Assembly: GCF_017304635.1 (NCBI RefSeq)
Contig: NZ_JAFKMA010000001.1
Coordinates: forward strand, 1,302,001-1,366,000
Source: Sphingomonas sp.
GTDB lineage: Bacteria > Pseudomonadota > Alphaproteobacteria > Sphingomonadales > Sphingomonadaceae
Length of the DNA stretch: 64,000 nt
Reading direction: 5' to 3'
The translations under genes were made by a program, and so were the position numbers. Below are positions 36,890 through 46,307 of the stretch, piece after piece. The notes beneath the pieces were generated by a model that made no database searches, was not told the DNA's origin, and was given only the letters and a program-made list of their open reading frames with translations. Position 1 is the stretch's first letter. The number at the start of each line of letters is the position of its first letter.

Positions 36890-37613
36890 CCGCCTGTGCC
36901 AGGCGGCACGCGCGGATCGTCGCCGGTTCGGGACGTGGACCGACCGTGCGAAACCGCGCCATATAGCCGCCGGCCGAGGGCATCTCGTCGAACCCGACCA
37001 ATGTATAGCCGACCGCCGCGAACTCGCACCGCAGCAGTTCTGGCGGCGTCCCATGGTTCTGCGTCGGACGATTGGCGTCGACCACGATGACTTCGCCATC
37101 GGGCTTGAGCGACGGGCGCATCCGCCAGAGGAATTCGTAGGGCTGCGCGATCTCATGGTACATGTGCACCATCAGCACGCGGTCGAACGACTGATTGTCG
37201 GGCAGCATCGGATCGGCCGGAAGACCGAGCTTGACGCTGACATTCTCCAGCTGGTCGCGCTGCACGCGCTCGGCCAGCGCGTCGCGCACCTCCGGCACGA
37301 TATCCTCGGCCAGCACCCGCCCGTCCTTGCCGACCCGCGCCGCCAGACGGACCGTGTAATAGCCCTCGCCCGCGCCGATGTCCGCCACGGTCATGCCCTT
37401 GGCGATATGCGCCTTGCCCATGACTTCGCTGGCTTCGTTGAGGCGGTCGCGCGCTTCCTCGGTCGACCAGCGCGGCGAGACGATCGTCGCCACCGGCCGA
37501 TCGGGCGCCGGGAACGGCCCCGCCGCTTCGTGCCGCGGCGTCACGGTCGCGGGCCCGCCGTCGCACGCGGCGAGCAGCAGGGCTCCTGCGATCGCGGCGC
37601 GGGAGCGGATCAA
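36843..37613 (-). CDS. Class I SAM-dependent methyltransferase with lipoprotein signal
   Basis: 256 residues from a TTG that overlaps the prfB stop. The N-terminus ([20 protein letters not shown]) is a lipobox with LAAC, so the protein should be lipidated and exported. The rest is a Rossmann methyltransferase: motif I VADIGAGEGYYTVRLA, later RVLMVHMYHEI and DGEVIVVDANRP. Signal-peptide-bearing methyltransferases of this type occur in proteobacteria; how they get S-adenosylmethionine outside the cytoplasm is unexplained. If the TTG is not used, a shorter start would leave a normal cytoplasmic enzyme. Confidence 0.8.
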   Translation of the reverse strand: MIRSRAAIAGALLLAACDGGPATVTPRHEAAGPFPAPDRPVATIVSPRWSTEEARDRLNEASEVMGKAHIAKGMTVADIGAGEGYYTVRLAARVGKDGRVLAEDIVPEVRDALAERVQRDQLENVSVKLGLPADPMLPDNQSFDRVLMVHMYHEIAQPYEFLWRMRPSLKPDGEVIVVDANRPTQNHGTPPELLRCEFAAVGYTLVGFDEMPSAGGYMARFRTVGPRPEPATIRACRLAQAATTAPPAGTTTSHSR

Positions 37614-38737
37614 TCGACGTCCTCCACCTCGACCGCTTCACCGGTCACGCGTTGCGAGAGCGCGGCGGCCATGAACGATTCGAGATCGCCGTCGAGTACG
37701 TCCGACGGGCTGGTCGACGTGACGCCGGTGCGCAGGTCCTTTACCAGCTGGTACGGCTGCAACACGTAGCTGCGGATCTGGTGGCCCCAGCCGATATCGG
37801 TCTTGGTCGCATTCTCCGCATTCGCCGCTGCCTCGCGCTCGGCGAGTTCGCGTTCGTAGAGGCGCGCGCGGAGTTGGTTGTACGCCTCCGCCTTGTTCTT
37901 GTGCTGGCTGCGCTGGTTCTGGCACTGCACCACGATGCCGGTCGGAATGTGCGTGATACGCACCGCCGAATCGGTCGTGTTGATGTGCTGCCCGCCCGCC
38001 CCGCTCGCGCGATAGGTGTCGATGCGCAGGTCGCTTTCGTTGTAATCGACCTCGATATTCTCATCGACCACCGGATAGACCCAGACGCTGGCGAAGCTGG
38101 TATGGCGCCGCGCCGCGCTGTCATAGGGGCTGATGCGGACCAGGCGGTGCACGCCGCTCTCGGTCTTGGCATAGCCATAGGCGTTCTCGCCCTTCAGCAG
38201 CAGAGTCGCCGACTTGATCCCTGCCTGTTCACCTGAATGCTGATCGACCAGTTCGACCTTCAGCCCGTGGCGCTCGCCCCAGCGCTGGTACATGCGGCTG
38301 AGCATGCCGGCCCAGTCCTGACTCTCGGTGCCGCCCGCCCCCGCGTTGATCTCGACGTAGGTGTCGTTGGCGTCTGCCTCGCCGGCCAGCAGCGCCTTGA
38401 TCTTGTCCTGCTCGGCGCGCTTGGCGAGGTCAGCCAGCGCCTCGACCGCCTGGCCTTCCATTTCTGCATCGCCCTCGGCCTCGGCCATCTCGACCAGCTC
38501 GACGTTATCGCTGAGCTCGCTTTCGATCGCGCGGGTTGCGGTGATCGCCTCGTCCAGCCGGCGACGCTCGCGCATCACGTCCTGCGCGGCCTTCGGGTCG
38601 CTCCACAGCGCCTGGTCCTCGACGCGCGCGTTGAGCTCGTCCAGCCGGCGCAAGGCGCGGTCCCAGTCGAGGAAACGGCGCAACAGCGCCAGCGCGTCCT
38701 TGATCGTATCGACATGCGATTGCGCTTCGGCGCGCAT
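37610..38737 (-). CDS. prfB: Peptide chain release factor 2
   Basis: 375 residues in one uninterrupted frame, so there is no programmed +1 frameshift as in E. coli prfB. GGQ motif at 248-250 (GAGGQHIN) drives peptide release at UAA/UGA. The stop-codon recognition tripeptide, SPF in E. coli, reads SPY here (203-205, [14 protein letters not shown]). Followed by the methyltransferase with a 4-nt overlap. Confidence 0.97.
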   Translation of the reverse strand: MRAEAQSHVDTIKDALALLRRFLDWDRALRRLDELNARVEDQALWSDPKAAQDVMRERRRLDEAITATRAIESELSDNVELVEMAEAEGDAEMEGQAVEALADLAKRAEQDKIKALLAGEADANDTYVEINAGAGGTESQDWAGMLSRMYQRWGERHGLKVELVDQHSGEQAGIKSATLLLKGENAYGYAKTESGVHRLVRISPYDSAARRHTSFASVWVYPVVDENIEVDYNESDLRIDTYRASGAGGQHINTTDSAVRITHIPTGIVVQCQNQRSQHKNKAEAYNQLRARLYERELAEREAAANAENATKTDIGWGHQIRSYVLQPYQLVKDLRTGVTSTSPSDVLDGDLESFMAAALSQRVTGEAVEVEDVD

Positions 38738-38761
38738 CGTGAAAACTCCAAAAAACAGTGT

Positions 38762-38844
38762 CGTCGTCCCGGCGGAGGCCGGGACCGCTATGTAAGGAAG
38801 ACCCGCCCATGCCGCCAGCGGCCCCGGCCTCCGTCGGGGCGACG
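38762..38844. repeat. Intergenic inverted-repeat element, CGTCGTCCCGGCGGAGGCCGGGAC family
   Basis: Left arm CGTCGTCCCGGCGGAGGCC, right arm GGCCTCCGTCGGGGCGACG, inverted to each other about 30 bases apart. It fills the prfB-mrcA gap. Confidence 0.65.
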
Positions 38845-38855
38845 GCCGAGATCAC

Positions 38856-41366
38856 CTAGTAGATACCGCCCTGCCGTTGCAAGAAATCGCGGTCGCCGTC
38901 CTGATTGTCGTTCTCGGCCTTGGGCGCCTGGGTCGGCACCGGCACCGGCGGCAAGTCGCGGCGGATCGGGCCGCGGCGCGCCTCGCTCTCCGGCTTGAAC
39001 GCTTCCCAGATCACCGCGGCCTTGGGATCGTCGGTCGGCCACGCGCCGAATACCGGGCGCCCGGACGCGCGGTCGATGCGGATCATGCGGATGCCCGCCG
39101 GCGCGCGGAACGGCAGCTTGGGCAGGCCGTCATACGCCTTGACCGCCCATTCCTTGAAGATCGGCGCGGCGAGCGTCCCGCCCTGCGCATAGCCGCCCAG
39201 GTTCACCGGGCTGTCATAGCCGATATAGACGCCGCCGATCATCTGCGGCGTGCCGCCGATGAACCACACGTCCTTCGGCCCTGAATTGGTGCCGGTCTTG
39301 CCGAACATCGGCCGGTCGAGATCGCGCAGCACGGTCGCGGTGCCGCGCTGGATCACGCCCTCGGCGATATGCACCATCTGGTACGCGCTCATCGGCTCGA
39401 CGATCTGCTTGAGCCGGACGACCGGGCGCGGCATCGGCTTGCCGTTCCAGTCGGCCGCGTTGCAGCGGTCGCAGGCGCGCCAATTCTCCGGCCAGATCAC
39501 CTTGCCGTGGCGATCCTGCACGTAATCGACCATCGTCGGCGTACGGCCGCGACCGTTATTCTCCAGGATCGAATAGGCGTTGACCATGCGCTGCACGGTG
39601 GTCTCGCCGGCGCCCAGCGCGAACGAGAGGTAGGGCGGATATTTGCCGACGCCGATCTCATCCATCAGCTTGACGACCTTGTTCATGCCGGTCTGCGCGG
39701 CGGCGCGCACCGTCATCAGGTTTCGCGACTGTTCGATGCCCCAGCGCATCGTGTGCGGCCCCGACCCGCCGCCGCCGCCGAAGTTGCGGAAGCATTTGTT
39801 GCCCAGCCGGGCGCCCTGGAACACGCAGAACGGCCCGTCGACGATGATCGACGCCGGGGTCAGCCCGTTCTCGAGCGCGGCGGCATAGACGATCGGCTTG
39901 ATGGTCGATCCCGGCTGGCGCATCGCCTGGGTAGCGCGGTTGAACGACTGGACGCGATTGTCGAAGCCGCCCTGCATCGCCAGGATGCGGCTGGTCGCCG
40001 GTTCCTCGACGACGAAACCGCCCGAAATCTTGGGGACCGAGCGCAAGGCGTACGCGCCGCCTTCGGGTGCGACCGCGATGATGTCGCCGACCTCGATTGC
40101 GTCGGCCGCCGATCCGCCCTTGCCGCGCACCGGCATCGTCGCGCCGCTGCGCGGCATGCGGCCCGTGCTGCCGTCGGAGAAGCCGAGCGTGAAATCGCCG
40201 CCGTCGGCCGCCGTCACCAGCGCCGCGCGCCAGTCGTCATAGTCGAGCGATACATTGCTGGCGAGCAGCGCGCCCAGCCAATTGTCGCCGACCTCGACAT
40301 GCTTGAGCGGCCCGCTCCACCCGCGCCCATGGTCGTAGCGGAGCAGCCCGTCGCGCAACGCCTTCTGCGCCAGCGCCTGTTGCGTCGGGTCGAACGAGGT
40401 GCGGATCCACAAGCCCCCGCCATAGACGCTATACGGATTGCGCCCGCCGTCGCCGTCCTCGCCGAACTTCTGGATCAGCTGGCGGCGGACTTCCTCCATG
40501 AAGTAGCCGGGCACCGCCTCGAACGACGCGGTATGCTTGTTGACCGTACCGAGCGGCGACGCCGCGGCGGCGTCATGCTCGGCCTGGGTGATGTAGCCGT
40601 TCGCCAGCATCTCCTTCAGCACGTAGTTGCGCCGCGCCAGCGCCTTGTCGGTCTGGCGGTCGGGATCGTAGCCCGACGGTGATTTGGGCAGGATCGCGAG
40701 ATAGGCGAATTGCGGCAGCGTGAGCTGGCTGACGTCTTTGTCGAAATAGGCGTGTGCCGCCGCCTCGACGCCATAGGCGTTGCGGCCGAGGAAGATGGTA
40801 TTGAGGTAGATTTCCAGAATCTGCTGCTTTGTCAGCACGTTCTCCATGCGATAGGCGAGGATCGCTTCCTTCAGCTTGCGCATGTAGCTGTGCTCGTTGC
40901 CGACGAGCAGGACCTTGGCGACCTGTTGCGTGATGGTCGAGGCGCCGCGTGCGCGCTTGCCGCTGAACATGTTGTCCCACACGGCCGACACCACGCCGAG
41001 ATAATCGACGCCGTGGTGCGAGAAGAACGTCTTGTCCTCGGCCGACAGATAAGCGCCGATCAGCAGCTTCGGATAATCGTCGAAATTGAGTTCGACGCGG
41101 CGTTCGCGGGCGTAGGAATAGACCGGCATGCCGTTCACGTCGCGGACCATCGAGGGCAGCGGCGGCTCGTATTGCTTGAGCGCGTCGACCGACGGGAGCC
41201 CCGGCAGGACGAAGATCGCCAGCACCAGATAGACAAGCGCGATCAGCGCGGCGACGACCGCCAGCGCCTTGACCCACCAGCGCCGCCACAGCCGCCGGAT
41301 CGGGCCCGGCCCCTCGCCGGGCTCGCGCTTGATGGTGAACCGTGTTTCCGTGCCTGCCGCCGCCAT
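38856..41366 (-). CDS. mrcA: Penicillin-binding protein 1A, bifunctional transglycosylase/transpeptidase
   Basis: 836 residues. One transmembrane helix (about 33-57), then a GT51 transglycosylase with catalytic Glu110 in SAEDKTFFSHHGVD, and a transpeptidase with Ser487 in PGSTIKP, the SRN motif in QSRNLMT and KTGT near the C-terminus. Polymerises and crosslinks peptidoglycan in the periplasm. Sits between amiC and prfB, a common alphaproteobacterial order. Confidence 0.97.
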   Translation of the reverse strand: MAAAGTETRFTIKREPGEGPGPIRRLWRRWWVKALAVVAALIALVYLVLAIFVLPGLPSVDALKQYEPPLPSMVRDVNGMPVYSYARERRVELNFDDYPKLLIGAYLSAEDKTFFSHHGVDYLGVVSAVWDNMFSGKRARGASTITQQVAKVLLVGNEHSYMRKLKEAILAYRMENVLTKQQILEIYLNTIFLGRNAYGVEAAAHAYFDKDVSQLTLPQFAYLAILPKSPSGYDPDRQTDKALARRNYVLKEMLANGYITQAEHDAAAASPLGTVNKHTASFEAVPGYFMEEVRRQLIQKFGEDGDGGRNPYSVYGGGLWIRTSFDPTQQALAQKALRDGLLRYDHGRGWSGPLKHVEVGDNWLGALLASNVSLDYDDWRAALVTAADGGDFTLGFSDGSTGRMPRSGATMPVRGKGGSAADAIEVGDIIAVAPEGGAYALRSVPKISGGFVVEEPATSRILAMQGGFDNRVQSFNRATQAMRQPGSTIKPIVYAAALENGLTPASIIVDGPFCVFQGARLGNKCFRNFGGGGGSGPHTMRWGIEQSRNLMTVRAAAQTGMNKVVKLMDEIGVGKYPPYLSFALGAGETTVQRMVNAYSILENNGRGRTPTMVDYVQDRHGKVIWPENWRACDRCNAADWNGKPMPRPVVRLKQIVEPMSAYQMVHIAEGVIQRGTATVLRDLDRPMFGKTGTNSGPKDVWFIGGTPQMIGGVYIGYDSPVNLGGYAQGGTLAAPIFKEWAVKAYDGLPKLPFRAPAGIRMIRIDRASGRPVFGAWPTDDPKAAVIWEAFKPESEARRGPIRRDLPPVPVPTQAPKAENDNQDGDRDFLQRQGGIY

Positions 41367-41607
41367 GGGGTGCAGGCATTAGCAAATCTGCGAGCGGGCG
41401 CTAGCGGTGTTCGACGGGGCGAAGTTGGCGAAGGTGCCGCGCAGCAGGCCCGGGGTCGCGACGGCTCGCCGCGTAAGGCCAGCGCATCCGACCATCGATC
41501 CGGAACGTGGTGCATTGCCGACCAACAGGCGAAAAAATCAGCGAAACCGCGCCTCGAAAAGGCAAAGTTGGATTGCGGAGGCCCGGAAGTGGACGCCCCC
41601 CCCCCGG

Positions 41608-42861
41608 TCAGTCCCTCGACGCCACCCGCTTGGCGAAGTTGATCGTCACCGCGCGTTCGATGCTCTCGGCGATGCGGCGGCGGCCGTCGGGGGAATCGAG
41701 GAAGTCGGCGTCCTTCGGGTTCGAGATATAGCCGGTCTCGAACAGGATCGACGGCATGTCGGGCGCCTTCAGCACCATCAGCGACGCCATCTTGTGGAAG
41801 TTCGGGCGCAGCGGCATCAGCGGCGCCGCCTCGCGCCCCAGCAACCGCGCGAAATCGGCGCTGGTGTTCATCGTCTCGCGCTGCGTCAGGTCGATCAGGA
41901 TCGACGACACGTCGGGATTCTCGCTACCGAGATCGACCCCGGCGATGATGTTCGCCTTGTTCTCGCGCGCCGCCAGCCGCGCCGATTCCTTGTCGGAGGC
42001 GACTTCGGACAAGGTATAGATCGACGCCCCCGACGCGTCCCCCGCCCCCACGCTGTCGCAATGGATCGAGATGAACAGGTCGGCGTGGAGCTTGCGCGCG
42101 ATGCCGTAGCGTTCCTGCAACACCAGGAAGCGGTCGTCGTCGCGCGTCAGCGCGACGCGCACCCGGCCCGAGGCGAGCAGTTGATCGCGGATCGTCTTCG
42201 CGATCTTCAGCGTGACGTCCTTTTCCTTCAGGCCGCTGGTCGGCGAGATCGCGCCGGGGTCAAACCCGCCATGGCCCGCGTCGATCACCACCAGCGGGCG
42301 TCCGGCATCGCCATAGATACGCGGCAGCGACAGCCGCCGGCTCGGCAGCGGCACGTCCTGCGCCACGGCATAGCGGCGCGACGGCGGGCTGGTGTCGGTC
42401 AGATTGAACGGCGGCAGGAAGCGGATCCGCCCCTCCCCCGCGGCACGCGCGAAGGCGGCATCGGGCACGGTCCGCAGTTGCAGCGTCAGCGTGCGGCCGT
42501 CCGCGCCGAACGTGCCGCCGGCGATCACCGCCGGGCGCGACAGGTCGAACACGATCCGCGCACCGCCGCTCCGCGCGCCCTCGCGGACGCCGGTGACGAG
42601 GCCGCCCGTCGCGACGTCGCCCCCTGGCGCCATGCCGTCGACATCGAGCGCGATACGGTGCGGCGAGCCGAGCAGGAAGCCGGACGCCGCGGCGACGCGA
42701 CTGTCGAAGGTCAGGACGATCGCATCGTGGCGCACCTGGACGCGCTCGATCGTGCCCGCCCAGGCGGGCGCGCCGCCGAACCACATCGCCAGCATTGCCA
42801 GGAAAAACGACACCGCCGCGTCATGGCGCGGGCGCCCCCGGCCGGTCCAGCGAAAAACCAT
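41608..42861 (-). CDS. amiC: N-acetylmuramoyl-L-alanine amidase with AMIN domain (AmiC-like)
   Basis: 417 residues. Signal sequence in the first 35 residues, an AMIN domain (about 38-140) for cell-wall targeting, then an Amidase_3 catalytic domain whose zinc ligands are in IDAGHGG, GLKEKDV, SIHCDS and ILFETGYISN. Cuts the stem peptide from peptidoglycan, typically at division. A run of ten C residues lies just past the stop codon and does not touch the frame. Divergent from rne. Confidence 0.95.
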   Translation of the reverse strand: MVFRWTGRGRPRHDAAVSFFLAMLAMWFGGAPAWAGTIERVQVRHDAIVLTFDSRVAAASGFLLGSPHRIALDVDGMAPGGDVATGGLVTGVREGARSGGARIVFDLSRPAVIAGGTFGADGRTLTLQLRTVPDAAFARAAGEGRIRFLPPFNLTDTSPPSRRYAVAQDVPLPSRRLSLPRIYGDAGRPLVVIDAGHGGFDPGAISPTSGLKEKDVTLKIAKTIRDQLLASGRVRVALTRDDDRFLVLQERYGIARKLHADLFISIHCDSVGAGDASGASIYTLSEVASDKESARLAARENKANIIAGVDLGSENPDVSSILIDLTQRETMNTSADFARLLGREAAPLMPLRPNFHKMASLMVLKAPDMPSILFETGYISNPKDADFLDSPDGRRRIAESIERAVTINFAKRVASRD

Positions 42862-43380
42862 CTTCGAAATGCCCCGACTGCCGATCGCGTCATCCCGGCA
42901 TCGAGTCCGAGGATCGCGGTTAACTCCTGGGCTCCGCTATGCCGTGGCGCGGTCTTCGGTACGGTGAACTGATAGGGTTAACGCGCCGTTCGGCATATTA
43001 TTGCCGGCAAGCATCGGCGAATTTCTGCCAGTTGAAGCATGGCATGCGAGGTGCTACCTCCGCCGGCAACCGGGGCTGTGCGAGTATTGGTCGGCTTCGG
43101 TATTCACGGCCCGTCGTGATCGTTTCGCGATGCGGCGTATCCAGGTTGACGCGCGCAATGATGCATTTTCCCTGTTCCACGCTCCGCCCGGCCATCGCCG
43201 GCGGTCGCGTCGGCATGGGTGTCCCGGGCCACGCGCCCGGGCGTGCTCCGCGCGCGAAAGACGCACACCCACCCATCCGCGAAGCCAGGCACCGGACTGA
43301 CAATCCAGCGGCCGGCCGCGCGCGACTTATCGGCGCGCCCCTTCCTTCGTTCAGGGATCGGCGCGCCCGGAGACTATTAC
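42862..43380. other. Divergent intergenic region between amiC and rne
   Basis: 519 bases without a convincing gene. It must hold the promoters of both genes and the rne leader; GTTAAC words occur at two places (around 42920 and 42976) and a nested hairpin lies at 43217-43270. No -35/-10 pair can be named with confidence. Confidence 0.6.
43217..43270 (+). promoter_or_regulatory. Nested hairpin in the rne leader
   Basis: GGGTGT (43217-43222) pairs with ACACCC (43265-43270) around an inner hairpin CCCGGG/CCCGGG (43223-43241). In E. coli RNase E binds a hairpin in its own leader to limit its synthesis; similar feedback here is inference. Confidence 0.35.
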
Positions 43381-46119
43381 ATGACCATGCGTATGTTGAT
43401 CGACGCACGCCACCGGGAGGAAACCCGGGTGGCGGTCGTCAAGGGAAACCGCATCGAGGAGTTTGATTTCGAGAGTGCCGAGCGCAAGCAGCTCAAGGGG
43501 AATATCTACCTAGCCAAGGTCACGCGGGTCGAACCGTCGCTGCAAGCGGCGTTCATCGATTACGGCGGCAACCGCCACGGCTTCCTCGCTTTCTCGGAAA
43601 TCCATCCCGATTACTATCAGATCCCCAAGGAGGATCGCGAGGCGCTGCTCCGCGAAGAGGCCGAGCATGCCGCGCAGGAAGCCGCGTTGCGCGCCGAACT
43701 CGACGCCGAGGACGACGAGCATGAGGAAGAGCTCGACGCCGATCACGACCACGATCACGGCGACGACGACCATGCCGACGACGTTCAGGAGCCGAGCGAG
43801 GACGATATCGAGCGGCTCGACGACGACGGCGCGCCCGACGAGGAGGTCGCCGCCGGCCGCGAGAGCCGGGGTCGCCGCCGCCGCGGCAATGCCGGGTCGG
43901 ACGACCAGGTCGAGGCGTTGCGCCAGCGCCGCATGAACCTGCGCCGCCGCTACAAGATCGAGGATGTCATCAAGCGCCGCCAGGTGCTGCTGGTCCAGGT
44001 CGTCAAGGAAGAGCGCGGCAACAAGGGCGCGGCGCTGACCACGTATCTGTCGCTCGCCGGGCGCTATTGCGTGCTGATGCCCAACACGTCGCACGGCGGC
44101 GGGATCAGCCGGAAGATTTCGAACGCCGGCGACCGCAAGCGGCTGAAGTCGATCATGGCGGACCTGAAGCTGCCGCCGTCGATGGGCTGTATCGTCCGCA
44201 CCGCCGGCCTCCAGCGCACCAAGGTCGAGATCAAGCGCGACTTCGACTATCTGGCCCGGCTGTGGGACGGCATCCGCGAGACGACGCTGGCGTCGTCGGC
44301 GCCGGCCCTCGTCTATGGCGACAGCGACCTCATCAAGCGCGCGATCCGCGATATCTACAACAAGGATATCGACGAGGTCGTGGTCGAGGGCGACGAGGGC
44401 TATCGCCACGCCAAGGAATTCATGAAGCTGCTGATGCCGAGCCATGCCCGGCGGGTGAAGCATTATTCCGACGCGGTGCCGCTGTTCCAGCGCGCGCATG
44501 TCGAGGAACAGCTGGCAGCGATGTACCATCCGGTCGTCCAGCTGAAATCGGGCGGCTATCTGGTCATCAATCCGACCGAAGCGCTGGTGTCGATCGACAT
44601 CAACTCGGGTCGCTCGACCCGCGAGCGCTCGATCGAGCAGACCGCGACCGCGACCAACCTGGAAGCCGCGGCCGAGATCGCACGCCAGTTGCGGCTGCGC
44701 GACATGGCGGGCCTGGTCGTCATCGACTTCATCGACATGGACAACGGCTCGAACGTCCGCAAGGTCGAGAAGGCCATGAAAGAGGCGCTGAAGAACGACC
44801 GCGCCCGCATCCAGGTCGGCCGCATCTCGTCGTTCGGCCTAATGGAGATGAGCCGCCAGCGGCTGCGCACCGGCGTGCTCGAGGCGTCGACTCGCGCCTG
44901 CCCGCATTGCGAGGGCACCGGGCTGGTGCGGACGGCATCGTCGGCCGGCCTGTCGGCGCTGCGGCTGATCGAGGACGAGGCGGCGCGCGGGCGCGGCTCG
45001 ATCCTGACGCTGCGCGCGAGCCAGGAAGCGACGATCTACGTCCTCAACAAGAAGCGCGCCGACATCGCCGAGATCGAGGATCGCTACGGCGTCCAGGTCG
45101 TGGTGCTGCCCGACGGCGAGACCGAGGGCGCGCGCATGTCGGTCGAGGCGAGCGGTCCGCCCCCCGCCTACCAGCCGAAGTTCGCGGCGGTGGTCGAGGA
45201 AGAAGAGGACGACATCGTCGAGGAGGATTTCGACGAGGAAGCCGAGGCTGAGGACGACGAGCGCGAAGCGCGTGGCGGCGAAGGTCGCGAGCGCTCGGGC
45301 GACGATGGCAAAGGCCGCGGCAAGCGCCGCCGCCGCCGTCGCGGCCGGCGCGGTCGCGGGCGTCCCGAGGGCGAGGAAGGCGGCGAGACCGCCGAACGCT
45401 CGGGCGACGACGAAGCCGAAGGCGAAAGCGAGGGCGAATTCGTCGGCGAGCAGCCGGTCGAGGCGTCGGACGATGGCGGCGAACCGCGTCGCCGTCGCCG
45501 TCGCGGCCGGCGCGGTCGTCGCGGCGAGGCTGGCGGCGAGACCGCCGGTGGCGACGCTGCGGCCGACACCGCCGGCGACGCGACGCCCGAAGCGGCCGAT
45601 GCCGGCGACGCCGGCGCGGTGCTCGCGACGCACGCCAATCCCGACGTCCCCGTCGCGGTTGAGCCCGATGCCGCCGAGGCGGAGGCGCCCAAGCGCACCC
45701 GCCGCCGTCCCCGCGCTCGCGTCGCCGACGAGGCGGTCGCCGAGGCACCCGTCGCTGCGCCGGAACCGGCCGCGGAAGCTGCCGCCGCGGTGACTGCCGA
45801 AGCGCCGGCCAAGCCCAAGCGTACGCGCAAGAAGGTGGCCCCTGCGACCGAGGTTGCGGCGCCCGAGCCGGCCGTGACGGAAGAAGCACCCGCCGTCGCC
45901 GAGGCAGCGCCGGCTGAGGCACCGGCCAAGCCCAGGCGGTCGCGCAAGAAGGCGGAGGCGGCCCCCGCCCCGGCCAACGACGCGGCGCTGACGCCGGCGG
46001 TCGATGCCGACGGCGCCGCCCCGGCCGACGATGCCGCCGCCGGCACCGCCGAACCGGCCGAGGCAGCGGACGCCGCCGAGCCGCGCCGCGGCTGGTGGCA
46101 GCGCACCTTCGGCGCCTGA
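43381..46119 (+). CDS. rne: Ribonuclease E
   Basis: 912 residues. S1 domain at the N-terminus (IYLAKVTRVEPSLQAAFIDYG) interrupted by an acidic His/Asp/Glu-rich insert (about 95-180) typical of alphaproteobacteria; catalytic aspartates in SIDINSG and IDFIDMDN; the zinc-link Cys pair in CPHCEGTG. The C-terminal 300 residues are disordered with RRRRRRG RNA-binding blocks and Ala/Pro/Glu-rich repeats that would scaffold a degradosome. Start at ATG 43381 with GGAG 8 nt upstream; a second ATG at 43387 would also fit. Confidence 0.97.
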   Translation: MTMRMLIDARHREETRVAVVKGNRIEEFDFESAERKQLKGNIYLAKVTRVEPSLQAAFIDYGGNRHGFLAFSEIHPDYYQIPKEDREALLREEAEHAAQEAALRAELDAEDDEHEEELDADHDHDHGDDDHADDVQEPSEDDIERLDDDGAPDEEVAAGRESRGRRRRGNAGSDDQVEALRQRRMNLRRRYKIEDVIKRRQVLLVQVVKEERGNKGAALTTYLSLAGRYCVLMPNTSHGGGISRKISNAGDRKRLKSIMADLKLPPSMGCIVRTAGLQRTKVEIKRDFDYLARLWDGIRETTLASSAPALVYGDSDLIKRAIRDIYNKDIDEVVVEGDEGYRHAKEFMKLLMPSHARRVKHYSDAVPLFQRAHVEEQLAAMYHPVVQLKSGGYLVINPTEALVSIDINSGRSTRERSIEQTATATNLEAAAEIARQLRLRDMAGLVVIDFIDMDNGSNVRKVEKAMKEALKNDRARIQVGRISSFGLMEMSRQRLRTGVLEASTRACPHCEGTGLVRTASSAGLSALRLIEDEAARGRGSILTLRASQEATIYVLNKKRADIAEIEDRYGVQVVVLPDGETEGARMSVEASGPPPAYQPKFAAVVEEEEDDIVEEDFDEEAEAEDDEREARGGEGRERSGDDGKGRGKRRRRRRGRRGRGRPEGEEGGETAERSGDDEAEGESEGEFVGEQPVEASDDGGEPRRRRRRGRRGRRGEAGGETAGGDAAADTAGDATPEAADAGDAGAVLATHANPDVPVAVEPDAAEAEAPKRTRRRPRARVADEAVAEAPVAAPEPAAEAAAAVTAEAPAKPKRTRKKVAPATEVAAPEPAVTEEAPAVAEAAPAEAPAKPRRSRKKAEAAPAPANDAALTPAVDADGAAPADDAAAGTAEPAEAADAAEPRRGWWQRTFGA

Positions 46120-46129
46120 GCCGAAGGTC

Positions 46130-46224
46130 CGTCATTGCGCGCGCGGCGAAGCGATCCAGCGGTGCGATCGGTCACCCTGGCCGACACCCTGGATTGCTTC
46201 GTCGCCCCGCTCCTCGTCATGACG
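46130..46224. repeat. Intergenic inverted-repeat element, CGTCATTGCG...GAAGCGATCCAG family
   Basis: GAAGCGATCCAG and CTGGATTGCTTCG form the inner arms, with CGTCATTGCG at the left end and TCATGACG at the right. It sits directly after the rne stop. Confidence 0.6.
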
Positions 46225-46307
46225 GCGCGCCCCGCTTCATGGCGGGTTCACGCACCGGCGCGCAGGGAGCGGCACGAGGGCGACGCGGGGGATTCGGGGG
46301 TGAAGCC

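Noticed and set aside
37610-38737. Programmed +1 frameshift in prfB
   Set aside because: One continuous frame runs from start to stop with no internal UGA.
41596-41605. Run of ten C residues as a possible phase-variable tract
   Set aside because: It lies just past the amiC stop codon and cannot change that frame; at most a sequencing-error hot spot.
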